This document shows positions 6,818-12,448 of a stretch of DNA of 17,593 bases, piece after piece (within the stretch, counting starts at the first letter, position 1; each line of letters starts with the position of its first letter). Source of the stretch: Thermoproteus sp. UBA157 (GTDB lineage: Archaea; Thermoproteota; Thermoprotei; Thermoproteales; Thermoproteaceae); assembly GCA_002497345.1 (NCBI GenBank), contig DANS01000018.1:69131-86723 (forward strand), given 5' to 3'. Below the pieces are notes generated by a model that did not search any database, was not told where the DNA came from, and was given only the letters and a program-made list of their open reading frames with translations. The position numbers and the translations under genes are program-made.

Positions 6818-7160
6818 CTAGTAGAGCAGAAGGGCCACTCCCCGATCCCCGTGACGGGATCCGCTTGAAGGCCGAGGACCTCAAGCGCGATCGCCCCGAT
6901 GAGCGCCCGTCCACCACGTCCGATATGAGCGCCGCCTCGCCCCTCCCCCTCGAGCTTCGCCCATATCCTAGTGCGCTCCAGCTCAGCCGTCCCTCCAAGC
7001 CGCGGCCCTTTACCCGTGGGCTCCAGCCCCAGCTCTTGCGCCGCCTTGCGGGGTATTACGGCGAGGGTCGCCCCCGTATAGACCGGCCTCCACTTGCCAT
7101 CCCTACGCCGCTCGGATCCCCTATCTTGGCCTTGACTCAGATACGCACATCGCTCCGCAC
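6818..7160 (-). pseudogene. Broken retropepsin-like (clan AA) aspartic protease gene
   Basis: The middle frame gives TGATLAVIPRKAAQELGLEP and later ALEVLGLQADPVTG. These match the small archaeal clan AA aspartic proteases in which DTGA(T/S) holds the catalytic Asp and ALExLGLxxDPxTG closes the domain. Here the catalytic Asp position reads Tyr (YTGAT). Upstream, VKAKIGDPSG and then WQVEAGL occur in other frames, and downstream the natural ending GVALLLY followed by TAG (6818-6820) is in yet another frame. The gene has therefore accumulated at least three frameshifts plus loss of the catalytic residue. A frame running through the region to 7326 is not an intact gene. Start and extent are approximate. 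Confidence 0.65.
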
Positions 7161-7300
7161 AGTAATCTTCAGCTAGGCGACCGAGATGTACAGATCCAAG
7201 CCGGGTTAAGCCTTTTAACGCCGTTTTTCTTCGGCGCAACGAAAGCGATTTTCCGGCGTTTCTGAACTGCGCTGAGAGGCGCTGTGCGATAGCCGTCAAG

Positions 7301-7349
7301 GTGGGCAAACGCGCAACTGGCGGCAAATCTGAGAGATACCTTTATATCA
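7301..7349 (+). repeat. Inverted-repeat copy A: gene-start fragment
   Basis: The first 48 bases match the minus strand read from 8070 at about 37 of 48 positions. Both copies translate to similar peptides: MGKRATGGKSERYLYI here and MSKRTTGGISEKYLHT there. It appears to be the stub of a duplicated protein gene, and it lies just ahead of the promoter and start of the membrane-protein gene at 7370. Confidence 0.5.
7340..7347 (+). promoter_or_regulatory. TATA box of the three-helix membrane-protein gene
   Basis: ctttatat is centred about 26 bases before the ATG at 7370. This spacing favours 7370 over the in-frame ATG at 7349 or GTG at 7301 as the start. Confidence 0.5.
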
Positions 7350-7369
7350 TGAGGTTCGAGGTCTTTTCA

Positions 7370-7909
7370 ATGTTCGAGCAGTTTTTGGGATTTCTCCAGA
7401 GCGTGAAGGGCTCCATCATAGCGTCTTGGCTCACCATGACCCTAATCGCTGCGCTGATTGCCTTGGTCGCCTCGGGGAGGCCGAGAGGCTCGGCGAGGCG
7501 CTGGCTGGGGGACTTCTTCGTAAGGTGGGGACTCGCCGGGCTCTTCCTTTGGTTCGTGTTCTTCGCGCTCTGGGCCCTCAGAGAGGTCTTGGCCCAGAGC
7601 TTCGTCCTTCCCGTGGGGCCGATCCAAGGCTTCATAGAGAACGCGACGCTGTGGGGGGTGGTTCTTGCGGGTTTCTTGACCATCGCCTTCTTCGGGGGCA
7701 CTCTGCTCCTTCAAGCCGTATTCTCCAAGCCCGAGATACCCGAGGGGGTTGTCTATTACCGCCAAGAGGTGCTCATAACGCCTCAGAAAATAGCGGGCAG
7801 GCAGATAGTTGTGCAGTTGCCTGAGGAGCCCGTCGAGATGAGGGAGGAGCAGGTTGCAAGGACGCGGGCCGAGGCGCAGCGCTTGAAGGCTTCTGGTACA
7901 CGGAGGTGA
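7370..7909 (+). CDS. Hypothetical membrane protein with cytoplasmic tail
   Basis: A 179-residue protein with three predicted membrane segments (about residues 17-35, 52-72 and 92-116). A polar tail of some 60 residues follows, with the strand-like VVYYRQEVLI and IAGRQIVVQLP and a charged helical end (MREEQVARTRAEAQRLKA). Basic residues between the first two segments (RPRGSARR) suggest that loop is cytoplasmic. I do not recognise the family. An in-frame extension back to 7301 exists, but those extra residues belong to a sequence repeated in inverted form at 8070, and the TATA box points to 7370. The gene is bracketed by the two repeat copies, which suggests an inserted or rearranged segment. 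Confidence 0.6.
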   Translation: MFEQFLGFLQSVKGSIIASWLTMTLIAALIALVASGRPRGSARRWLGDFFVRWGLAGLFLWFVFFALWALREVLAQSFVLPVGPIQGFIENATLWGVVLAGFLTIAFFGGTLLLQAVFSKPEIPEGVVYYRQEVLITPQKIAGRQIVVQLPEEPVEMREEQVARTRAEAQRLKASGTRR

Positions 7910-7913
7910 TCTA

Positions 7914-8070
7914 GGCTCTTCGCCGTAGGGAGGGACCTCCAGCAGTTAGAGCCCTCACTCGGGGCGTACTTCAGCAACGCCCTCATCACGGCTGAACCGC
8001 CGGTCTCCTCAAAGCGGGGCAGCGTATGAAGATATTTCTCAGATATGCCGCCCGTTGTGCGTTTACTCAT
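7914..8070 (-). pseudogene. Remnant of an unidentified protein gene (inverted-repeat copy B)
   Basis: From an ATG at 8070 the minus strand gives about 50 protein-like residues: MSKRTTGGISEKYLHTLPRF, then ALLKYAPSEGSNCWRSLPTA. It then runs into the antisense of the neighbouring membrane-protein gene. The first 16 residues are duplicated, diverged, at 7301 on the opposite strand. The family is not recognised. The sudden loss of protein character near 7914 suggests a truncated gene fragment rather than a complete small gene. No other gene is visible between 7910 and 8105. Confidence 0.4.
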
Positions 8071-8079
8071 CGTTGGCGG

Positions 8080-8087
8080 TTTAAATT
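8080..8087 (+). promoter_or_regulatory. TATA box of dcd
   Basis: tttaaatt is centred about 22 bases before the ATG at 8106, consistent with a leaderless dcd mRNA. Confidence 0.6.
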
Positions 8088-8105
8088 TCGGGCGCTCCTT
8101 ACGCC

Positions 8106-8645
8106 ATGATACTGGCCGGGGACGAAATCAAGAGGTTGATCTCTTCGGGCAAGTTATCGGTCGACCCGCTCCGCTCCGACACGATAAGGGAAAACGGGCT
8201 CGACTTGCGCATAGGAAAGGAGTACGCAATATACGCCTACGAGGGCGCCACCATAAGGCCGTGCGACCTAGCCGAGGGCGAGGCCAGGAGGCATTTTAGA
8301 ATAGTCAAAGACGCGGAGGAGATAGCGATACCTCCCAGGAACTTCGTGCTTCTGACCACCGAGGAGTACGTCAAGATGCCCGAAGACGTAGTCGGGCTGG
8401 CCAACCTCCGCTCGACGCTTGCGCGCTACGGCCTCGTCATCCCTCCCACGGTAGTCGACGCCGGCTTCGAGGGCAACATAACCATAGAGGTGGTCAACGA
8501 GTCGCCCAACACCATAGTGCTCAAGCCTGGCCTCCGCTTCTTGCACTTGATATTGGTGAGGGCCGAGGGATCCGCCAAATACCTAGGCGTCTACCTCGGC
8601 CAAAGAGGCGTCACCCCGCCGAAGGGGCTGAGAAACGAGTGCTAG
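8106..8645 (+). CDS. dcd: dCTP deaminase
   Basis: Converts dCTP to dUTP for thymidylate synthesis; some archaeal homologues also hydrolyse dUTP to dUMP. The 179 residues include RENGLDLRIG (28-37) near the N-terminus. The nucleotide-binding LRSTLARYGL (101-110) holds conserved arginines. VVDAGFEGNITIEVVN (116-131) carries the catalytic Glu128, and PGLRFLHLILV (141-151) follows. This trimeric jelly-roll family is usually 170-200 residues long, so the gene is complete. Its TAG overlaps the TAG of the converging peptidase gene within a single CTAG, so there is no spacer between the two. I see no feature that would separate a pure deaminase from a bifunctional one with certainty. Confidence 0.93.
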   Translation: MILAGDEIKRLISSGKLSVDPLRSDTIRENGLDLRIGKEYAIYAYEGATIRPCDLAEGEARRHFRIVKDAEEIAIPPRNFVLLTTEEYVKMPEDVVGLANLRSTLARYGLVIPPTVVDAGFEGNITIEVVNESPNTIVLKPGLRFLHLILVRAEGSAKYLGVYLGQRGVTPPKGLRNEC

Positions 8646-9619
8646 AGCACCCTAGCCCCCTCGCCCTCAACCACGACGTCGTCCTCTATCCTTACGCCGA
8701 AATGTCCTTGCAGATAGACCCCAGGCTCGATCGTGAAGACGTTGCCCGCCCTCAGCTTGTAGGACTCGCCAGGGGCTATATTCGGCGCCTCGTGGAACTC
8801 GAGGCCTAATCCGTGCCCGGTCCTATGCACAAAGTATCGATCCAGCCCGCGCCTCCTCAACGCGGATCTGGCCGCCTCGTCCACCTCGCCGGCGCTGGCG
8901 CCCGGCCTAGCCGCCGCCACGGCGGCCGTCTGAGCCTCCGAGACGGCCTCATAGATCTCCCGAAACCTCGCGGGCTCGCCTCTGAATGCGAACGTGCGAG
9001 TGATATCCGCATAGTATCCGTCGTAGGCGGCAGTCACGTCGATTATAACGACGTCTCCCTCCCTCAACCTTCTGCCTGTAGGCCCTTGGTGGGGCAACGC
9101 AGTATTCTCGCCGAATTGGACCAAGATGGGGCCGGGCCGTAGCCCCTCCTCGATCAGATTCAGGTAGATTGAGGCCGCGGCCTCCCTCTCGGCGACTCCC
9201 GGGCTCAGCTCGGCGTAGACCTCAGCGATGACCTTCTTTATTATCTCGGCCGCCCTCGTGATCCTTTCCACCTCCTCGGGGCGTTTCACGGCCCTTAAGT
9301 CGTTTATGCGCTCGTCGGCTATCCTATACGCCGTAATGCCGAGGGCCCTCTTGATCACTTCCCAAGCCCTCAGAGTGGTGCTCCCGTCGACCTCGACCTC
9401 ACGATCGTCGCATACCTCGGCGGCTCTTCTCAACGCATCGGCGGGATCCTCGCCGTCCGAGTACGCGAAAACGGGACCGGGGACGCGCCCCTCGTCGAGC
9501 TTGGGCACCACGAAAGCCCTCTTCGCGCCGCATATGATCAACGCGGCGAACCTCTCGTAGGCCTCCAGCTCAACTCCGGCGAAATAGCGTATGTTGACCG
9601 GGTTTGTGACTATGAGCAC
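8642..9619 (-). CDS. pepQ: Xaa-Pro dipeptidase/aminopeptidase-like M24 metallopeptidase
   Basis: A pita-bread-fold dinuclear metallopeptidase expected to cleave Xaa-Pro peptides in the cytoplasm. All five metal ligands are in place: D194 (VVIID) and D205 (DITRTF), H269 (TGHG), E298 (TIEPG) and E312 (RIEDD). The spacing matches that of Pyrococcus prolidase. The protein begins abruptly at the first beta strand, as MLIVTNPVNIRYFAG from a GTG, so it lacks the leading helix of about 15-20 residues seen in most prolidases. The frame cannot be extended because a TGA lies shortly upstream. It starts 7 bases after the JAMM gene and is the last of the six-gene run. Proline-dipeptide cleavage would fit peptide recycling, but the exact specificity is not readable from sequence. 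Confidence 0.9.
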   Translation of the reverse strand: MLIVTNPVNIRYFAGVELEAYERFAALIICGAKRAFVVPKLDEGRVPGPVFAYSDGEDPADALRRAAEVCDDREVEVDGSTTLRAWEVIKRALGITAYRIADERINDLRAVKRPEEVERITRAAEIIKKVIAEVYAELSPGVAEREAAASIYLNLIEEGLRPGPILVQFGENTALPHQGPTGRRLREGDVVIIDVTAAYDGYYADITRTFAFRGEPARFREIYEAVSEAQTAAVAAARPGASAGEVDEAARSALRRRGLDRYFVHRTGHGLGLEFHEAPNIAPGESYKLRAGNVFTIEPGVYLQGHFGVRIEDDVVVEGEGARVL

Positions 9620-9626
9620 GGGGAAG

Positions 9627-10004
9627 TTAAATCACGTTTATATCAACCTCCTCCACGCGGTCCTCCGCCACCCTCCACGCCCTTAGCTCGGCGGTGTATA
9701 CGTTGGCTATCACCCAGACGACCCTCCACATCCTCATGTGCTTGAGATCCAAGGGGCTCGGGACGGGGGCGCCGGGGTGCGTGTGGAAGATCGCGACGAG
9801 CTCCAGTCCGGCCTCCTCGGCGGTTTTAACGGCGGTGTAGACCTCCTCGGGGTCGAGCTTGAACTCGACGGGGCTTCCCGCGACGTTTCGCATCCACCTC
9901 CACGCCTTGACCAAGTCGCCGACGCCGAAGAGCAAGGCCGCGCACTCCTCGCTGGGATCGCACCTGGCCCTAAGCTCGTCGACGAACTCTCCGGGGATCC
10001 TCAT
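9627..10004 (-). CDS. JAMM/Mov34 (MPN+) metallopeptidase
   Basis: A 125-residue single-domain zinc isopeptidase of the type that removes ubiquitin-like modifiers or processes sulfur carriers. The JAMM motif is visible as E19 in PSEECAALLFG, then HTHP (H74, H76), S83 and D86 in HTHPGAPVPSPLD. Only six residues separate His76 from the Ser, where seven is usual in Rpn11/AMSH-type enzymes, so the loop is one shorter. The fold-level ending (MWRVVWVIANVYTAELRAWR) also fits. The ATG at 10004 gives the typical N-terminus MRIPGEFVDEL and lies 35 bases inside the upstream HdrC-like gene, so the two overlap in different frames. Archaeal relatives act as desampylases, and a MoaD-like protein is encoded at 6547. 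Confidence 0.85.
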   Translation of the reverse strand: MRIPGEFVDELRARCDPSEECAALLFGVGDLVKAWRWMRNVAGSPVEFKLDPEEVYTAVKTAEEAGLELVAIFHTHPGAPVPSPLDLKHMRMWRVVWVIANVYTAELRAWRVAEDRVEEVDINVI

Positions 10005-10269
10005 ACAGCCTCCTCCTGGCCTCCATTATGACGTCCACGATCCTTATCGAGGCGGGGCATACCAACTCGCAGGCCCTGCATCGAAGGCACGTGGCCAAGC
10101 TCTCCAGTACGAGGCTCGAAACGCTGGAGTCTGCGAGAGCCGCCCGCGCCATGCGGAGCCTTCCCCGGGGACCGTAGTGCCTCATCCTCAAGGCGTTATA
10201 CGTGGGGCACACGGCCTCGCAGAAGCCGCATCTGGCGCATTTGTCTACCTCGGCCAGAGCGTCCAACAT
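9970..10269 (-). CDS. Two-cluster [4Fe-4S] ferredoxin subunit, HdrC/GlpC-like
   Basis: A 99-residue protein with two cysteine motifs, CARCGFCEAVCP (C11, C14, C17, C21) and CLRCRACELVCP (C61, C64, C67, C71), separated by a helical linker. This is the architecture of HdrC and of the ferredoxin domain of GlpC/HdrD-type proteins, which pass electrons to a CCG-domain partner. The ATG at 10269 overlaps the stop of the HdrB-like gene as TGATG, so the two should be made in a coupled way as one complex. A longer frame to 10449 is antisense-like low-complexity sequence inside the HdrB-like gene and is rejected. No membrane anchor is visible. The electron donor or acceptor is unknown. Confidence 0.85.
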   Translation of the reverse strand: MLDALAEVDKCARCGFCEAVCPTYNALRMRHYGPRGRLRMARAALADSSVSSLVLESLATCLRCRACELVCPASIRIVDVIMEARRRLYEDPRRVRRRA

Positions 10270-11219
10270 CAAGATATCACCTCGGCGAGGTCGAATATCT
10301 TGATGTTGCCGCCAGCCCTTGATAAATTGACGTAGCAGATGGGGCACACGGTTATGACGACGTCGGATAACCTGGCGAGCTGCCTCACGCGGATTTTGGC
10401 CACCTCCTTGGCCACGTCGGGCTTGACCGACTCTATCGGGCCTCCGCAACAGCCCGAGTAGGCCTTTCCCGTCACGTAGGGGTCCTCCACGTGCACGACG
10501 CCCACCGAGTCCAGCATCCGCCTGTAGACGTCGTATCTGTCGAGGTACCGCGCGTACAAGCAGGAGTCGTGTATCACGACCTTGCTCACGTTGGCCTTTG
10601 TGGGCTTGACGAGGTCCATATAACTCACCACCTTTATGTCGAAGCCGTCTACGAATTCGGGGTATACCTTCTCCAATACGTGGTGGGTATGGGGGTCGAC
10701 CGTGATCACCTCCTCGACGCCGTGCTCCTTAAAGTACCTATACACCTCGCGCGCATAATCGGCGAATTCGTCCACGAAGCCCAGCTCGTAGAGAAGGGCG
10801 CCCGAATAGGGCTCGTCCTTGAGGACGCCGAACTGCACGCCGGCTTTGTTGAGCATATTTGCTATATTTCTAAGTATCCTCTCGGCCCACCGCAGCTCCT
10901 CCTCGGAGGGCTTCAGAATTAAGCCGCCGAAGAGCTTAGCCCCCGCGGCGGCGAGCCTCGCCCTCATGCCGCCGGAGCTGGCGCCTACTTTCTCCAGCAG
11001 ATCTACGGCGCGGGCGATCAGGGGAGCTAGCTGGTACATACAGGAAGTATATAACACGCGTTTTCCTCCCTCGGGCATCCCCGAGGCCCACCTGCTACAG
11101 ATAGATCTATCTGCAGGGAGGGGGAATCTATTGCGCCGTAAGTTGTCGACGAGGAGACCCCTCAGCGAACGTATCCAATCCTCCACTGCCGTTTTCTGGT
11201 CAATTATTATAACATTCAT
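10269..11219 (-). CDS. CCG-domain iron-sulfur protein, HdrB-like, with degenerate first CCG site
   Basis: A 316-residue protein of the heterodisulfide-reductase B / cysteine-rich domain family. The C-terminal CCG domain is intact: HDSC (C220), SGCCGGP (C257, C258) and CPICYVNL (C292, C295), which in HdrB bind a non-cubane [4Fe-4S] cluster. In the N-terminal half, Cys60 (YTSCMYQL) remains, but the expected CCG reads PYSGALL (137-143) and the last cysteine motif reads VDPHTHHVL, so that site has lost its usual ligands. The first 50 residues are an extra region. It precedes the ferredoxin subunit as in hdrBC pairs and overlaps the upstream 72-residue gene by 20 bases. Thermoproteales make no coenzyme M/B, so the substrate is probably another disulfide or thiol-linked redox couple. 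Confidence 0.8.
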   Translation of the reverse strand: MNVIIIDQKTAVEDWIRSLRGLLVDNLRRNRFPLPADRSICSRWASGMPEGGKRVLYTSCMYQLAPLIARAVDLLEKVGASSGGMRARLAAAGAKLFGGLILKPSEEELRWAERILRNIANMLNKAGVQFGVLKDEPYSGALLYELGFVDEFADYAREVYRYFKEHGVEEVITVDPHTHHVLEKVYPEFVDGFDIKVVSYMDLVKPTKANVSKVVIHDSCLYARYLDRYDVYRRMLDSVGVVHVEDPYVTGKAYSGCCGGPIESVKPDVAKEVAKIRVRQLARLSDVVITVCPICYVNLSRAGGNIKIFDLAEVIS

Positions 11220-11418
11220 GCATCGCGTTAGAAGGAATCGGCGCGTCCGTCTCGTGCTCCGCGATGATATATTCGAAGGAGCTAACGGCGTTCAGCGGCT
11301 TACCGCCATGGGCCGCTAGCAAGCCTTCAGCCATCTCCACATACCACTCGAGCGGCTCCCCGCTGATCGAATTCCGCGAACAAGCACTAGATGCCGACTT
11401 GGTCTTATGGCCCCCCAT
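11200..11418 (-). CDS. Small hypothetical protein in the Hdr-like operon
   Basis: A 72-residue frame whose ATG (11418) overlaps the stop of the NikR-like gene as TGATG and whose stop lies 20 bases inside the HdrB-like gene. This close packing on both sides is the main evidence that it is real. The first 15 residues are polar (GGHKTKSASSACSRNS). The middle, EPLEWYVEMAEGLLAAHGGK followed by PLNAVSSFEYIIAEHE, looks like two helices, and the end is polar with Cys69. No family is recognised. An accessory subunit or adaptor of the HdrBC-like pair is a reasonable inference from position only. The longer frame to 11523 runs antisense-like through the regulator and is rejected. Confidence 0.6.
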   Translation of the reverse strand: MGGHKTKSASSACSRNSISGEPLEWYVEMAEGLLAAHGGKPLNAVSSFEYIIAEHETDAPIPSNAMHECYNN

Positions 11419-11786
11419 CACTCCAAAGGGGTGAACAAGGTCCTCACGGCCTTCTCGGAGAGCCCCATGAGGAATTCGCCCACCCTTTTGCCATCTCCGT
11501 ATACGACGAAGACGGAGAGGCACCTATCCCCTATGTGCATGTGCGAGTAGTTTGCTATCAAGTCCTTGTATTGCTCCATTATTTGGCCAATCGCCTCCAC
11601 CCCTTCCACAAGGGAGAGAACGGCCCCGAGGCAAGTGTGGCCCTCTCTGAGGTGTTGCGAATACATCTGGACGAATGCGGAAACCGCTTGTGCCACCACG
11701 GCGCTGCGCGTGACGCCGAGTTCTTTGGAGATCCTGTCTACCTCGAGGACGAGCTCCTCGGGTAGCGAAACGCCGAATCGCTTCAT
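11418..11786 (-). CDS. NikR-like ribbon-helix-helix transcription regulator
   Basis: A 122-residue protein with an N-terminal ribbon-helix-helix DNA-binding domain (MKRFGVSLPEELVLEVDRIS to about residue 40) and a C-terminal ACT-like NikR domain. NikR binds nickel through His76, His87, His89 and Cys95 in the E. coli numbering. Here H82-x-H84-x4-C89 (SHMHIGDRCL) is present, but the His-Cys spacing is one shorter. The position corresponding to His76 holds Glu/Gln, not His, so nickel sensing may be altered. The ATG at 11786 is preferred over a TTG at 11804 because a TATA box lies about 22 bases before it. It heads the operon and faces ribC across a shared promoter, so it may regulate itself, the operon and perhaps ribC. 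Confidence 0.8.
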   Translation of the reverse strand: MKRFGVSLPEELVLEVDRISKELGVTRSAVVAQAVSAFVQMYSQHLREGHTCLGAVLSLVEGVEAIGQIMEQYKDLIANYSHMHIGDRCLSVFVVYGDGKRVGEFLMGLSEKAVRTLFTPLE

Positions 11787-11802
11787 GTGCAAACGACGAT
11801 TC

Positions 11803-11812
11803 AATATATATT
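11803..11812. promoter_or_regulatory. Palindromic TATA box shared by two divergent leaderless genes
   Basis: AATATATATT is a perfect palindrome lying midway between the two start codons. Its centre is about 21.5 bases from the A of the regulator ATG (11786, minus strand) and about 22.5 bases from the A of the ribC ATG (11830, plus strand). Both distances suit leaderless transcription, and there is no other AT-rich box in the 43-base gap. Confidence 0.6.
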
Positions 11813-11829
11813 TAGCTTACGGTCGGCCT

Positions 11830-12285
11830 ATGGGCTGCATCGGGGTAGTCGACACCACGTTTGCCAGAGTGGATATGGCCTCGGAAGCCATCGATGAAAT
11901 AAGGAGCTTGGCCCCCGACGTTCAAATCAAGCGGATCACCGTGCCGGGAATAAAGAACAGCGTGTGGGGCGCCAAGAAGCTCGCCGAGGAGGGTTGCACG
12001 GCCCTGTTAGTCCTAGGCTGGGTCGGCCCCTCGCTTACCGACAAGCTGAGCTACTTGGCCATGTCCATTGGGCTCATAGAGCTTCAGATCCACATGGACG
12101 TCTTAATCTTAGACGTAACGGTGCACGAGGACGAGGCCTCCGGCGAGCAGGAGCTCAAGGCTATAGCTATAGATAGGGCTAGGAAACACGCCAGGAACTT
12201 AATCGCCTTACTGAGGGGGGATCTTACGCGCTTCGCAGGCATGGGGCTCAGGCAAGGGCGTCCAGACGTGGGGCCGATTATATAG
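11830..12285 (+). CDS. ribC: Riboflavin synthase, archaeal type
   Basis: Condenses two molecules of 6,7-dimethyl-8-ribityllumazine into riboflavin. The archaeal enzyme is unrelated to bacterial RibE and resembles lumazine synthase. The 151 residues carry its hallmarks: GVVDTTFARVDMA (residues 5-17), RITVPGIKN (35-43), VTVHEDEA (96-103) and the C-terminal GLRQGRPDVGP (139-149). These match the Methanocaldococcus jannaschii protein closely from memory. The ATG at 11830 lies about 22 bases after the shared palindromic TATA box, giving a leaderless mRNA. No other riboflavin genes are in the window. It diverges from the NikR-like operon and is followed by an AT-rich convergent spacer. Confidence 0.95.
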   Translation: MGCIGVVDTTFARVDMASEAIDEIRSLAPDVQIKRITVPGIKNSVWGAKKLAEEGCTALLVLGWVGPSLTDKLSYLAMSIGLIELQIHMDVLILDVTVHEDEASGEQELKAIAIDRARKHARNLIALLRGDLTRFAGMGLRQGRPDVGPII

Positions 12286-12295
12286 AAAAAGAGAC

Positions 12296-12373
12296 GTACA
12301 ATTATTATTATAATAACCTCATTTATGTACAAATAGGAACAGCGATTTCCCTAGTACAATAATAATAATAATT
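12296..12373. repeat. AT-rich spacer with triplet tracts and a recurring GTACAA motif
   Basis: Beyond the ribC stop the sequence is A+T-rich, with runs of TTA/TAA triplets (12300-12316 and 12359-12372). GTACAA occurs three times, at 12296, 12327 and 12354, the first and third followed directly by triplet tracts. No coding frame fits. It may serve as a termination region for the converging transcripts. Confidence 0.35.
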
Positions 12374-12419
12374 TTTTAAATATTAATAGATAGATTATTT
12401 TACTTATATCATCAGAAAG

Positions 12420-12430
12420 CCATATATAGG
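12420..12430 (+). promoter_or_regulatory. BRE-TATA-like promoter of a candidate small RNA
   Basis: catatatagg preceded by gaaagc (BRE-like) is centred near 12425. A start 25-26 bases downstream falls at about 12450, exactly where the GC-rich hairpin begins. No protein gene starts there on this strand. Confidence 0.45.
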
Positions 12431-12448
12431 CACAAGACGTTGCCAACA

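Noticed and set aside
6694..7326. A 210-codon minus-strand frame as an intact gene
   Set aside because: Only its middle matches the aspartic-protease family; both ends of that family continue in other frames, and the 3' part is antisense to the MoaD-like gene.
10270..10449. N-terminal extension of the HdrC-like protein
   Set aside because: Arg/Gln-rich shadow of the HdrB-like gene; the ATG at 10269 is coupled to the preceding stop by TGATG.
11391..11765. Plus-strand frame opposite the NikR-like gene
   Set aside because: Shadow of a gene with recognisable RHH and NikR domains.
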